Shown here: positions 7,832-16,634 of the stretch, piece after piece
Layout: the number at the start of each line of letters is the position of its first letter
Position numbering within the stretch: the stretch's first letter is position 1
Source: Christiangramia aestuarii
GTDB lineage: Bacteria; Bacteroidota; Bacteroidia; Flavobacteriales; Flavobacteriaceae
Assembly (NCBI RefSeq): GCF_009735585.1
Contig: NZ_VJVW01000004.1
Location: 124,001 to 188,000, forward strand
DNA: 64,000 bases
Reading direction: 5' to 3'
The notes under the pieces: generated by a model
Database searches by the model: none
Seen by the model: only the letters and a program-made list of their open reading frames with translations
Told to the model about the DNA's origin: nothing
Position numbers and translations under genes: made by a program

Positions 7832-10800
7832 CTTCTTCTTTTTTCTCTTTAATTGCTCTTTCCATTTCTTCCTTGGAAGGTTTTACACCGGTTTTAAGCC
7901 ATCTTCCACCTACTTTGATGCTGTTGCTTATTGAAATCAGTAAAGGCAGCAGGAGCAGCGTTAAAATGGTTGCCACGGCAATTCCATAGGAGATCGAAAT
8001 AGCCATTGGTTTAAGGAACTGGGCCTGCCTGCTTTTTTCGAGCAGTAAAGGTGCCAGCCCGGCTATAGTGGTCAGGGATGTAAGAAATATGGCCCTGAAC
8101 CTGGACCTGCCCGCTTCATATAAAGCTTTTTTGAATTCCATGCCTTCCCGGAGGAAACTGTTGTATTTACCAATAAGCACCAAACCGTCGTTCACCATGA
8201 TCCCTACCAGCGCGATTATCCCAAGTGCTGATAGCACATTGATAGGAAAATCATGCAGCCAGTGTCCCCAGGCAACCCCGATCACACTGAATGGGATCAT
8301 GATCATCAATAAAAATGGCTGACTATAACTTCTGAAGGTAAAAGCGATCGTAGCATAAATCAAGAACAGGATAACCGGAATTACCGCCGCGGCCGAACTG
8401 GACAGTTTTGAGGCCTCGCGGTTCTGCCCTTCATAAGAAACAGTAATGCTTGGGTATTTTTCCAAAATAGGCGGTAGCACGGTGCTCCTGATATCCTCAA
8501 GGATCTCTGTGGAACTGCCATTAGGATCTTCCATATCTGCAGAAACCCTGATCTCTCTCATCCCATCCAAGTGGCTAATGGATTCGGTTCCCCGGACGAT
8601 ATCGTAATTCGCTATCTCATCGAAAGGCACCCTCTCTCCTGAAGGTGTCAACAACCTCATTTCGTCAAGATCGTTGATAGAAGACCTGTTTTCCAGGTCA
8701 TATCTTACCCAAACCCTGATCTCGTCCTGACCTCTCTGGAATCGCTGTGCCTGCGCACCAAAGAAACCATTCCTTATCTGTCGCATTACCTCGCCCAGAT
8801 CCAGGCCTAATGCATAGGCATTATCTTTAAGCTGAACATTGATCTCCTTGATCCCCTGCGGATCACTATCGGTCACATCTTTTAAAAGGGAATTGTTTTC
8901 CAGCTGTTTTTTAAGTTCTTCTTTGGCAGCCTCAAGTTCTTCAAGATTATTTCCCAATAAGGATACCGAAACCGGGGAGCCTCCGAAGTTTCCTCCGGAA
9001 CCAAAAGTGAGACTTTCCACTCCGAAGACCGGACCAACTTCCTCCCTGATGGAATTGGTAATCTCAGGAGATCCAAAATCCCTTTCTTCCCCCGGTAGAA
9101 GGTTAACCTGAAGGGAAGCCTTGTTATTTCCAGGGCCCACTCTTTTTATGATATTTTCAACGACCTGTTTGTTACCGGTCTGTTTTTCGGTGTATTCTTC
9201 ATTCACCCTCCAGGCGGCGGCTTCCACCATCGTAATGATAGAATCTGTCCTGGCCGGGTTCACCCCTTCCGGCATCAAAAGATCGATACTTACCCGGTCA
9301 CTGGCGATACTCGGGAATAAAGTGACCCTGATCCAGTTTCCGCCAATTGCCCCGATAGTTAATACCAATACGGTAATAAGAATTGCAAGGGCAAGGATCT
9401 GCTGGTTAAGCACAAATTTAAGGGCCGGACTATATATTTTGTCACGCATATAAGACATGGCCCGGTCGCCATAATTATTTATAACCTTCATTTTGCTGAA
9501 GAAAAGTGCCAGTCCTTTTTTTGGTTGCCCGTTCTGGCTGGGTCTTTTCAGTGCTTTGGAATGGGCGATATGAGCAGGTAGTATCACTAGTGCTTCTACC
9601 AGGGAGATCACCAGGGTAAGGATCACCACTGTGGAAACTTCCCCAAAGAACTCTCCTATCCTGCTATCCAGGAAAAGGAAGGTGGCAAAGGCCAGAATGG
9701 TCGTGATAATTGCTGAAAGGATGGGTGGAACCACTTCCATGGTGCCATCCAGTGCTGCCCTGATCGGGCTTTTCCCCATTTCTGAATGCTGGTAAATATT
9801 CTCTGAGATCACGATCCCGTCATCTACCAGGATCCCGATCACGATGATCATCCCGAACAGAGAAAGAACGTTAATGGTCACTCCCAGCGGACCTGCAAAA
9901 ATGAACATCCCCAGGAATGCTATAGGCAGACCAAAGGCTACCCAAAAGGCCAGCCTGATGTTGAGGAAAAGCGAAAGGAAGAACAATACCAGTAACATTC
10001 CCATGACCCCATTTTCAACTAGCAACTGGGTTCGCTGGCTTAAAGTGATGGAGGCATCGCTAACCACATCCAGCTGCACGTTGCTGCTTTTCTGGTTGAA
10101 CTCCTCTATATATTCGTTGATCTTATCTGCCGTAGAAAGCAGGTCTTCACTATTGGTGTTGCTCACCGAAACATTCACTGCCACATTTCCGTTGAAATAA
10201 AGGGCATTGGGAGTTTCAGAAAACTGGTCCCTTACCGTGGCGATCTCACCAAGCCGCACGATCTCCCCGGTAGAACTGGATTTAAGTACAATATCGTTAA
10301 GGGCATCGGCGTAATAAGCGCGATTGTTGGCCCTGATAAGATAATCTTCAGCATCGGTCTTAATGGTTCCCCCGGTAGAAAGTATGTTCGAATTGCGTAC
10401 CGCCTGAGCCACCTCTTCAAAAGAGAGGTTATAGGCAAGCAGGTCGTTCTCGCTAACCGCTATCTCTATTTCTTCCTGAGGAAAACCGGAAATACTGATC
10501 TGGGATACCCCATCAAAAAGCCTCAGGTCATTCTCGATCTGCTGGCTTATCTGCTTCAGCGTAGCCAAAGGCACATTTTCACCACTCACGGCAAAACTTA
10601 TGGTTTCCCTAACGAATTCCTGTTTAGATACTACCAGAGGTTCCATTCCTCCAGGGAAGGTGGGCACACGGTCTACCGCGTTCTTCACTTCGGTAAGCAT
10701 CGCGTCTATGTTCTCTCCTCTTTCTATTTCAACGGTGATATTACCACCGCTTTCCCGCGCAGTAGAGGTCACCCTGTCTATACCTTCGAGGCCTTTAAGA

Positions 10801-11012
10801 TTATCCTCGATCTTTAAAATGATCCCCTCCTCGATCTCTTCTGGTGCAGAGCCGGGATAGGCAATACTAATATTGATGATCCTGGATTCCTGTAACGGAA
10901 AAAACGAGGATTTCATGTTCATAATCCCGATGATCCCGAAGATCACGAAGGCAAGAATGACCACATTTACGGCAACCCCGAACTTTATGAAGTAGTTGAT
11001 TAACTTTCTCAA
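7809..11012 (-). CDS. RND efflux permease (AcrB/HAE1-like)
   Basis: 1067 residues with the 12-helix RND plan: one helix at the N-terminus, a large periplasmic loop, helices 2-6, a second loop and helices 8-12. The proton-relay motif of TM4 is visible as GILVDDGIVISENI (paired Asp), and the partner motif in TM10 as GIMVNDGLVLIGKYN (Lys). Paired Asp favours a drug or lipid-type HAE pump over a heavy-metal pump, but the substrate is not known. The start is a TTG whose codon overlaps the adaptor stop (TTGA); the next in-frame ATG would remove the first membrane helix. C-terminal tail KEEMERAIKEKKEEDAHQ is strongly charged. Confidence 0.95.
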   Translation of the reverse strand: MRKLINYFIKFGVAVNVVILAFVIFGIIGIMNMKSSFFPLQESRIINISIAYPGSAPEEIEEGIILKIEDNLKGLEGIDRVTSTARESGGNITVEIERGENIDAMLTEVKNAVDRVPTFPGGMEPLVVSKQEFVRETISFAVSGENVPLATLKQISQQIENDLRLFDGVSQISISGFPQEEIEIAVSENDLLAYNLSFEEVAQAVRNSNILSTGGTIKTDAEDYLIRANNRAYYADALNDIVLKSSSTGEIVRLGEIATVRDQFSETPNALYFNGNVAVNVSVSNTNSEDLLSTADKINEYIEEFNQKSSNVQLDVVSDASITLSQRTQLLVENGVMGMLLVLFFLSLFLNIRLAFWVAFGLPIAFLGMFIFAGPLGVTINVLSLFGMIIVIGILVDDGIVISENIYQHSEMGKSPIRAALDGTMEVVPPILSAIITTILAFATFLFLDSRIGEFFGEVSTVVILTLVISLVEALVILPAHIAHSKALKRPSQNGQPKKGLALFFSKMKVINNYGDRAMSYMRDKIYSPALKFVLNQQILALAILITVLVLTIGAIGGNWIRVTLFPSIASDRVSIDLLMPEGVNPARTDSIITMVEAAAWRVNEEYTEKQTGNKQVVENIIKRVGPGNNKASLQVNLLPGEERDFGSPEITNSIREEVGPVFGVESLTFGSGGNFGGSPVSVSLLGNNLEELEAAKEELKKQLENNSLLKDVTDSDPQGIKEINVQLKDNAYALGLDLGEVMRQIRNGFFGAQAQRFQRGQDEIRVWVRYDLENRSSINDLDEMRLLTPSGERVPFDEIANYDIVRGTESISHLDGMREIRVSADMEDPNGSSTEILEDIRSTVLPPILEKYPSITVSYEGQNREASKLSSSAAAVIPVILFLIYATIAFTFRSYSQPFLLMIMIPFSVIGVAWGHWLHDFPINVLSALGIIALVGIMVNDGLVLIGKYNSFLREGMEFKKALYEAGRSRFRAIFLTSLTTIAGLAPLLLEKSRQAQFLKPMAISISYGIAVATILTLLLLPLLISISNSIKVGGRWLKTGVKPSKEEMERAIKEKKEEDAHQEIH

Positions 11013-12151
11013 GATCTTTGGTTTTTAAGCAGGTCCTTTTGCCCTTCGATCTTCACCAGCATTCCGGAATAAGCTCCCGGCACATTTGCTGATAGTATCT
11101 TGGTACCATTCTCTAGGCCTTTGATCACCACCGTGTTGTTGGTAAAATAAACCGGATTAACATTCACCAGGTTAAGCATGCTGTCCTGCACGATAAATAC
11201 TTTGGATCTTTCTACCAGAAGTTCCCTAGGGATCTCTATAGCGTTCTTTTCGTCCTTGGCGTCCAGTTTAGCTTCGAGATACATCCCTTCGCTTAATTCT
11301 GAATTTTCCACCCTTATAAACACACGTATGCTCTGGGTTTCCTGGTTCACCTTGCCGTTGATGCGGCTCACCGTTCCCTCGTAGGTTTTGGTGCCCTCAA
11401 GATTAGAAAGCTGTACCTTCTTCCCTACTTCCAGCACATCACTGAATTTTTTCGCGATAGACACTTCAAGTTCGTACACCCTTGGATCTATGAATTCCCC
11501 TAGTTGTTGCCCTGGTCTTACGAGCGTCCCTTTATTTACCAGGGCCTCGGTAAGTATACCGTCGTAAGGGGCGATAATACTGTATTTAGCCAGTCTTTCC
11601 TCCAGGTTCTTAACACGATAATAGGCTGAAACTATCCCACGGCCGGTAATGAAATATTTTTCCTGCTGCGAGGATGTTTCCGGAAGCGGAGGAACGGCTT
11701 TATTGATATCGAACTTATTCAGATAGGCATCCCATTTTTCAAATGCTTTTGGGTAATCCAGACGCAGGTCTGGCATTATGGAAGTAATATTATTGTAAAG
11801 GTCACTTTTTGCAGATTGTACACTGGCGCGATATTCTTCAGAATCTATGCTTAAAAGCACCTGTCCCTTTTTATATTTTTCGCCAGGCCTGAAGTCTTTA
11901 CTGCTATACCTAAAGATACCCTGGACTTCAGAAAAAAGTTCCAGCCGGTGCAGGGCCCTGATGTTCCCGTTTGCCGGGACCACGATAGGCACCGTGGTAT
12001 TGTTCACGGTATCTATAAAGACGCTTTTTACGGTTTTAGTGACCGGAGGCTTCTCCTTCACATTGCTTTCTATGATCATTTTTGCGCCGAAAAAGGCAGC
12101 AACAACCAGCACCACACCCAGTGCTGAAAGAATTATTTTGCGTGTATCCAT
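11009..12151 (-). CDS. RND periplasmic adaptor (HlyD/AcrA-type)
   Basis: 380 residues from the ATG at 12151; an upstream GTG at 12172 would add seven residues. The N-terminal helix IILSALGVVLVVAAFFGAKM is a membrane anchor without lipobox. It is followed by a split lipoyl/barrel-sandwich domain (IVVPANGNIRALHRLELFSE...YSIIAPYDGILTEALVNKG), a helical hairpin between the halves, a beta-barrel and a membrane-proximal domain. It links the RND permease to the TolC duct in the periplasm. It is the first gene of the adaptor-permease-TolC set; the preceding ABC-F stop is 60 bp upstream, and whether a separate promoter lies there is unclear. Confidence 0.93.
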   Translation of the reverse strand: MDTRKIILSALGVVLVVAAFFGAKMIIESNVKEKPPVTKTVKSVFIDTVNNTTVPIVVPANGNIRALHRLELFSEVQGIFRYSSKDFRPGEKYKKGQVLLSIDSEEYRASVQSAKSDLYNNITSIMPDLRLDYPKAFEKWDAYLNKFDINKAVPPLPETSSQQEKYFITGRGIVSAYYRVKNLEERLAKYSIIAPYDGILTEALVNKGTLVRPGQQLGEFIDPRVYELEVSIAKKFSDVLEVGKKVQLSNLEGTKTYEGTVSRINGKVNQETQSIRVFIRVENSELSEGMYLEAKLDAKDEKNAIEIPRELLVERSKVFIVQDSMLNLVNVNPVYFTNNTVVIKGLENGTKILSANVPGAYSGMLVKIEGQKDLLKNQRS

Positions 12152-12211
12152 AACTCTATTAGGACTAGGCACAGTCCTTATGGTTTAATTGAAAATATGA
12201 TTTTTTGAAGA

Positions 12212-14128
12212 TTAACTTATCTCCTCGAGATTAAGCTGAAGTTCCTCCCACTCGGCCATAAGCTTTTCGAGTTTCTTTTTGGAAACATTGTAGTTATTAA
12301 GAAAATCGGGTTTAGTCACTGTTTCTTCATAATTATCAGCAAGTTGCCGGTCTTTTTCCTTCAGCTCTTTTTCCAGTTTGGTGATCTTGGCTTCGGTCTT
12401 GCTCAGGCGATTCTTCAGCCTTTTAATCTCCTTCTGGTCTGTGAAAGACCTTTTTTCTTCCGGCTCTTTTTTATTCTTCGCAGTCTTTTTCTTTTCACTC
12501 TTTTCTACCGCTCTCATATCCTGAAGTTTTCTTTGCTCCAGGTAGTAATCGATGTCTCCAAGGTATTCCTTGATCTTATGATTCCTGAATTCGTAAACCC
12601 TGCTGGTAAGGTTCTGCAGAAAATCACGGTCATGGGACACGAGGATCAGCGTACCCTCAAAGTTCTTCAGGGCTTCCTTCAGGACATTCTTGGATTTAAT
12701 ATCAAGGTGGTTGGTAGGCTCATCCATTACCAGAACGTTGAAGGGTTCCAGTAACATCTTACAAAGGGCCAGTCGGTTCCTTTCACCTCCCGAAAGTACC
12801 TTTACCTTTTTCTCCACCTCGTCACCGCGGAAGAGGAATGCTCCCAGCATATCCCTTACCTTGGTGCGGTTGGTTTCGTTAGAGGCGTCTTCCATGGTTC
12901 TTAGAACCGTTTTCTCACCGTCAAGGTACTCGGCTTGATTCTGAGCAAAATATCCCAGCTGAACATTATGGCCTAATTTAAGTTTACCTTCATGCTGGAT
13001 CTCCCCGATTATGATCTTGGCTAGGGTAGTCTTACCCTGCCCGTTCTGGCCTACAAAGGCGATCTTGCTCTGGCGTTCAATAAGCAGGTTCACATCCTTA
13101 AGTACCTGTTTGTCTCCATAGGATTTCTCCAGGTGCTCGGCTTCGATCACTACTTTCCCCGGATTCACAGAAACCGGGAAATTTACCGCCATCACCGCAT
13201 TGTCATCTTCATCTACCTCTATACGGTCTATCTTATCCAGCTTCTTGATAAGCGACTGCGCCATGGAAGCCTTACTGGCCTTGGCACGGAATTTATCGAT
13301 AAGTTTTTCTGTGTTCTCGATCTCCTTTTGCTGGTTCTTCTGAGCGGCTAGTTGCTGTTCCCTTAGTTCTTTTCTGAACTCGATGAATTCAGAATAAGGT
13401 TTTCTATAATCGTAAATGCTGCCCAGGGAGATCTCTATACTCCGGTTGGTCACATTGTTCAGGAACATTTTATCGTGAGACACCAACATCACCGAGCCAG
13501 GGTAATTGTTCAGGAAACTTTCCAGCCAGATGATACTTTCAATATCAAGGTGGTTGGTAGGCTCATCCAGTAGAAGGATATCATTGTTCTGAAGAAGAAG
13601 CTTGGCCAGCTCGATCCTCATTCTCCATCCTCCAGAAAATGTATCGGTAAGCTTATCAAAATCTTCCCTTTCAAAACCAAGTCCCTGAAGGACTTTTTCA
13701 GTCTCTCCTTCATAGTTGTAACCACCAATGATCTCGTACTGGTGCGTGATCTCGCTAAGGTCCTGGATCAACTGGTTATAAGATTCGCTTTCATAATCTG
13801 TCCTGGTAGCCAGCTGCTCATTGATCGTGGCCATTTTAGCTTCCAGCATCTTTATCTCTTCAAAGGCCTGGTGGGCCTCATCTATTACCGTTCTCCCCTG
13901 CTCAAAATCAAGGTCCTGCTTTAAAAAGCCGATCCTTAATTCCTTGTCCTTGGCGATCTGCCCAGAATCATATTCCTGCTCTCCAGAAATGATCTTCAAC
14001 AACGTAGATTTCCCGGCACCATTTTTCCCAATAAGACCAACTCTGTCCCCTGCTCCCAGACGGAAACTTACCTCTTTAAAAAGGTATTCCCCCTGGAATG
14101 AGACCGAAAGATTATGAATATTCAGCAT
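12212..14128 (-). CDS. ABC-F family ATPase (Uup/YheS/EttA-like)
   Basis: 638 residues with two ABC domains and no membrane segment, which is the ABC-F plan. Domain 1: Walker A GKNGAGKS (34-41), signature FSGGWRMRIELAK, Walker B ILLLDEPTNHLD. Domain 2: Walker A GQNGQGKTT, signature LSGGERNRLALCK, Walker B VLVMDEPTNHLD. Between them lies a charged helical linker (the P-site tRNA interaction motif position) and at the end a long coiled coil (DQKEIKRLKNRLSKTEAKI...). ABC-F proteins act on ribosomes; Uup-like members with a C-terminal coiled coil have also been tied to DNA or ribosome rescue. It is divergent from the DUF983 gene. Probably a housekeeping ABC-F, not a resistance type. Confidence 0.93.
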   Translation of the reverse strand: MLNIHNLSVSFQGEYLFKEVSFRLGAGDRVGLIGKNGAGKSTLLKIISGEQEYDSGQIAKDKELRIGFLKQDLDFEQGRTVIDEAHQAFEEIKMLEAKMATINEQLATRTDYESESYNQLIQDLSEITHQYEIIGGYNYEGETEKVLQGLGFEREDFDKLTDTFSGGWRMRIELAKLLLQNNDILLLDEPTNHLDIESIIWLESFLNNYPGSVMLVSHDKMFLNNVTNRSIEISLGSIYDYRKPYSEFIEFRKELREQQLAAQKNQQKEIENTEKLIDKFRAKASKASMAQSLIKKLDKIDRIEVDEDDNAVMAVNFPVSVNPGKVVIEAEHLEKSYGDKQVLKDVNLLIERQSKIAFVGQNGQGKTTLAKIIIGEIQHEGKLKLGHNVQLGYFAQNQAEYLDGEKTVLRTMEDASNETNRTKVRDMLGAFLFRGDEVEKKVKVLSGGERNRLALCKMLLEPFNVLVMDEPTNHLDIKSKNVLKEALKNFEGTLILVSHDRDFLQNLTSRVYEFRNHKIKEYLGDIDYYLEQRKLQDMRAVEKSEKKKTAKNKKEPEEKRSFTDQKEIKRLKNRLSKTEAKITKLEKELKEKDRQLADNYEETVTKPDFLNNYNVSKKKLEKLMAEWEELQLNLEEIS

Positions 14129-14168
14129 TATAAATCGAATGTATCGTTAAGATTTTTGCAAAGATGAC

Positions 14169-14176
14169 TAAATTTG
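14169..14176 (+). promoter_or_regulatory. Putative -7 element of the DUF983 gene
   Basis: TAAATTTG matches TAnnTTTG and ends 18 bp before the ATG at 14195. It argues against the in-frame TTG at 14174, which overlaps it. No good -33 element was found. Confidence 0.4.
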
Positions 14177-14194
14177 GGTTGTAAAAAAAATAGG

Positions 14195-14584
14195 ATGAGT
14201 TTACTTAAAGGAACCAAGATCTACAGTATCATAACAGGGACCTGTCCTGTTTGCCAAGAAGAAAGCATGTATATTGAGGATAATCCCTACAAAATGTACA
14301 AGGTGTTCCAGATGCATGAGCGATGTTCTAATTGTGGCACCAAATACAAGATTGAGCCATCCTTCTTTTATGGTGCAATGTATGTAAGTTATGCCGTGGG
14401 GATAGCTTTTGCAGTAGCAGCCTTTATCATCTCCTATGTGTTTTTGAACGCCAGCTTACTTGGTGCTTTTTTCTCTATTGTAGGTACGCTGGTCGCATTT
14501 ATGCCAATGATCATGAGATTATCCAGGAACATCTGGATCAATCTTTTCTTCAGCTATAGAAAGAACGCCGGAAAAAGCAGTTAG
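14195..14584 (+). CDS. DUF983 family zinc-ribbon membrane protein
   Basis: 129 residues. N-terminal CPVCQE and CSNCGTKY form a four-cysteine zinc knuckle; the motif KIEPSFFYGAMYVSYAVG follows and leads into two hydrophobic segments (about residues 65-90 and 95-112). This is the DUF983 pattern of alphaproteobacteria and Bacteroidota, where the family is often near cytochrome oxidase assembly genes; no such gene is nearby here. The last 4 bp overlap the end of the convergent FAD oxidoreductase gene. Function unknown. Confidence 0.85.
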   Translation: MSLLKGTKIYSIITGTCPVCQEESMYIEDNPYKMYKVFQMHERCSNCGTKYKIEPSFFYGAMYVSYAVGIAFAVAAFIISYVFLNASLLGAFFSIVGTLVAFMPMIMRLSRNIWINLFFSYRKNAGKSS

Positions 14585-15636
14585 GCCCGGTAATGTTTCT
14601 TCGTGAACCTATGCAGGTCTACTTCCTTATCCAGATCTGCATCGTTTTCAATATGCTCTACCAGCATCCTGGCCATGTTAGGAGCTATTAATACACCCCG
14701 GCTACCATAACCGTTACAGCAGTACATATTTTCGATCTCAGGATGCGAACCTACCAGAGGCCGCCTGTCTGAAACCGCAGGCCGTATTCCGGCTACCTGG
14801 TCCACCACTTCAAAATCACACTTTATAAGCTCCTTCAGGCTATTCACCAGTTTTTCCCTGGCTTCTGAAGTTACCTCCTGGGTTTTATCTGAATGATTAT
14901 AGGTTGCCCCGGCCTTGTAAAGGTTGTTTCCTAAAGGCATAAGAAAGACCGAGGATTTTACGGCAAAATCTAATTTGAGGTCTTCGGAGTAGATCGTTAT
15001 ATATTCTCCTTTATTTCCACGGAGTGGCAGGTAATTAAAATAAGGATTGTTCCGCAGGCCGAAACCTTCACAGAAAATGATATTGGCCGCTTCTACTCCT
15101 TCATATTCGAAAGAAGATCCTTGTATCTTTAATTGAGGATGGTCGAAACGGCTGAACTTGATATTTCCATTTTTTTTCAAATAGCTTCGGTAATTATCAA
15201 GAAGATTTTCGGTATCTATATTACCCGTATGCTGAACCTTACCCAGGGAATAGTTGGCAATAAGGTTAGGATTATCGTTCTTTTTAAGCTTTGGATCAAG
15301 AAATTTGGCAAGCCTGGGCTTATCTAATGCGATGAACCAGTCGTTCTGCTCTTCAACTGAGTGGAACCTGCGGTATATATTCCAGTTGTGAATAAGCTTG
15401 ACCCCAAGTTTCAATTCAAGATCTTTATAAAAGGGAATGGCGGTCTCCATCTGCTCATCAGCATTCCAAGCAGGAGTAAATCTTTTCAGGATCACGGGGT
15501 TGAAGATACCTCCGGCAACATAAGAGGAATTCTGAGAGTTATCTTCAAAAACAAGGAACTTCTTATTCCTACGTTCAAGCTCTTCGGCAACAGCCAGGCC
15601 GCTAAGCCCCAATCCTACAATTATATAATCAAGCAT
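14581..15636 (-). CDS. FAD-dependent oxidoreductase (DAO family)
   Basis: 351 residues. The N-terminal dinucleotide-binding motif YIIVGLGLSGLAVAEELERR is the Rossmann GxGxxG of FAD proteins. The C-terminal GIRPAVSDRRPLVGSHPE and CCNGYGSRGVLIAPNMA are typical of the D-amino-acid/glycine oxidase (DAO) family and of MnmC-type FAD domains. It probably oxidises an amine or amino acid in the cytoplasm; the substrate is unknown. It is separated from gldN by a terminator (15681-15706), so it is not part of the gld transcript. Confidence 0.85.
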   Translation of the reverse strand: MLDYIIVGLGLSGLAVAEELERRNKKFLVFEDNSQNSSYVAGGIFNPVILKRFTPAWNADEQMETAIPFYKDLELKLGVKLIHNWNIYRRFHSVEEQNDWFIALDKPRLAKFLDPKLKKNDNPNLIANYSLGKVQHTGNIDTENLLDNYRSYLKKNGNIKFSRFDHPQLKIQGSSFEYEGVEAANIIFCEGFGLRNNPYFNYLPLRGNKGEYITIYSEDLKLDFAVKSSVFLMPLGNNLYKAGATYNHSDKTQEVTSEAREKLVNSLKELIKCDFEVVDQVAGIRPAVSDRRPLVGSHPEIENMYCCNGYGSRGVLIAPNMARMLVEHIENDADLDKEVDLHRFTKKHYRA

Positions 15637-15676
15637 GGGTTAAAGATATTAATGCCTGGCATCATTTTCAAGATTG

Positions 15677-15706
15677 AATAAAAAAAAGCGCCCCGATGGA
15701 GCGCTT
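15677..15706 (-). terminator. Terminator of the gldKLMN operon
   Basis: On the minus strand AAGCGCTCC-ATC-GGGGCGCTT followed by a run of T. It lies 24 bp after the gldN stop codon and before the FAD oxidoreductase start. Confidence 0.85.
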
Positions 15707-15729
15707 TATATTTTTCAGGTTGTGGGATG

Positions 15730-16623
15730 CTAATAACTCCACATATCCTGTTCAAAATTTCGTATCTGTTCTTTGATCCTTTGAGATTCAAGTAACTGCA
15801 TAAACGCATTATCGGCTATATACTCGTCGATCTCACGGTCTCCCTGAACATTATCCTCCTTATAAATGACCCCATCGAATCTCCTGGAATTCAGAAGATG
15901 ATCGAAAGAAACCACCTGCGAGGTATTGTTCCCGGTAAAAACCTTGGCTTCATGTAGCACCTCACGAGCATCTGGATACCACACCCAGAAAAGCTCTACA
16001 AGATCTGTTTGTCCTGAGTCGATAAAGTTAACATCTGGAGCAACAGGAGCTATCCCAAGAATTCTGTACTTAAGTTCTGCCAGACGCTTATCGAAATACC
16101 ACATTCCGCGAATATGATATTCAGCGATGTCTGCCGCACCAAGATCACGACGATCTATGAACTGCGCATCTACTTCTTCACCGGCATTGTACTGCTCGAT
16201 ACCAAGATCTGTAGTATCCACCTTAGACAAGGTCGCGCTGATATCTTTCAAAGTACGTTTTTCGGTGAAATAAGAATCGGCATATACATTCTCGATCTTA
16301 CCCTGCTTGATCGCCCTAACCAGGACATCGTACAGAGACCTCCTGTTAGTACCAATGTTATTGGTATCTATCGGGTAATAAAGCGGGAAATTCACCCTTT
16401 CGTCAAGGTCGATGATCTCCCAGGTCCCTTTAGACCAAAGTATATCACGATCCCCAACATAACCGTACTCAAGAGGTTTATCCTCTTCATCTATTCTGGC
16501 CTGAATTTCCGACTTCTTGCCTATATCTTCAGGCTTATCGGCATTCAGAATGTTTGCCTGACCGAAAGAAGAGACACCCATCATCATCACAAAACCGTAT
16601 ACAAAAATTTCTTTCAAGCTCAT
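15730..16623 (-). CDS. gldN: Gliding motility/T9SS protein GldN
   Basis: 297 residues with a signal peptide (about 1-21, ending SSFGQA). The body begins with NILNADKPEDIG and contains WSKGTWEIIDLDERVNFPLYYP, ISATLSKVDTTDLG, YHIRGMWYFDKRLAELKYRILGIAPVAP and FDHLLNSRRFDGVIYKEDNVQ, the pattern of GldN/PorN. From known biology, GldN and the lipoprotein GldK build a large periplasmic ring under the outer membrane that contacts GldM. It is the last gene of gldKLMN, 11 bp after gldM, and is followed by a terminator. Confidence 0.95.
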   Translation of the reverse strand: MSLKEIFVYGFVMMMGVSSFGQANILNADKPEDIGKKSEIQARIDEEDKPLEYGYVGDRDILWSKGTWEIIDLDERVNFPLYYPIDTNNIGTNRRSLYDVLVRAIKQGKIENVYADSYFTEKRTLKDISATLSKVDTTDLGIEQYNAGEEVDAQFIDRRDLGAADIAEYHIRGMWYFDKRLAELKYRILGIAPVAPDVNFIDSGQTDLVELFWVWYPDAREVLHEAKVFTGNNTSQVVSFDHLLNSRRFDGVIYKEDNVQGDREIDEYIADNAFMQLLESQRIKEQIRNFEQDMWSY

Positions 16624-16634
16624 TTTAATATTAT

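Noticed and set aside
12212-14128. Reading the ABC-F protein as an antibiotic-resistance factor
   Set aside because: Its length and C-terminal coiled coil fit housekeeping Uup/YheS-like members.
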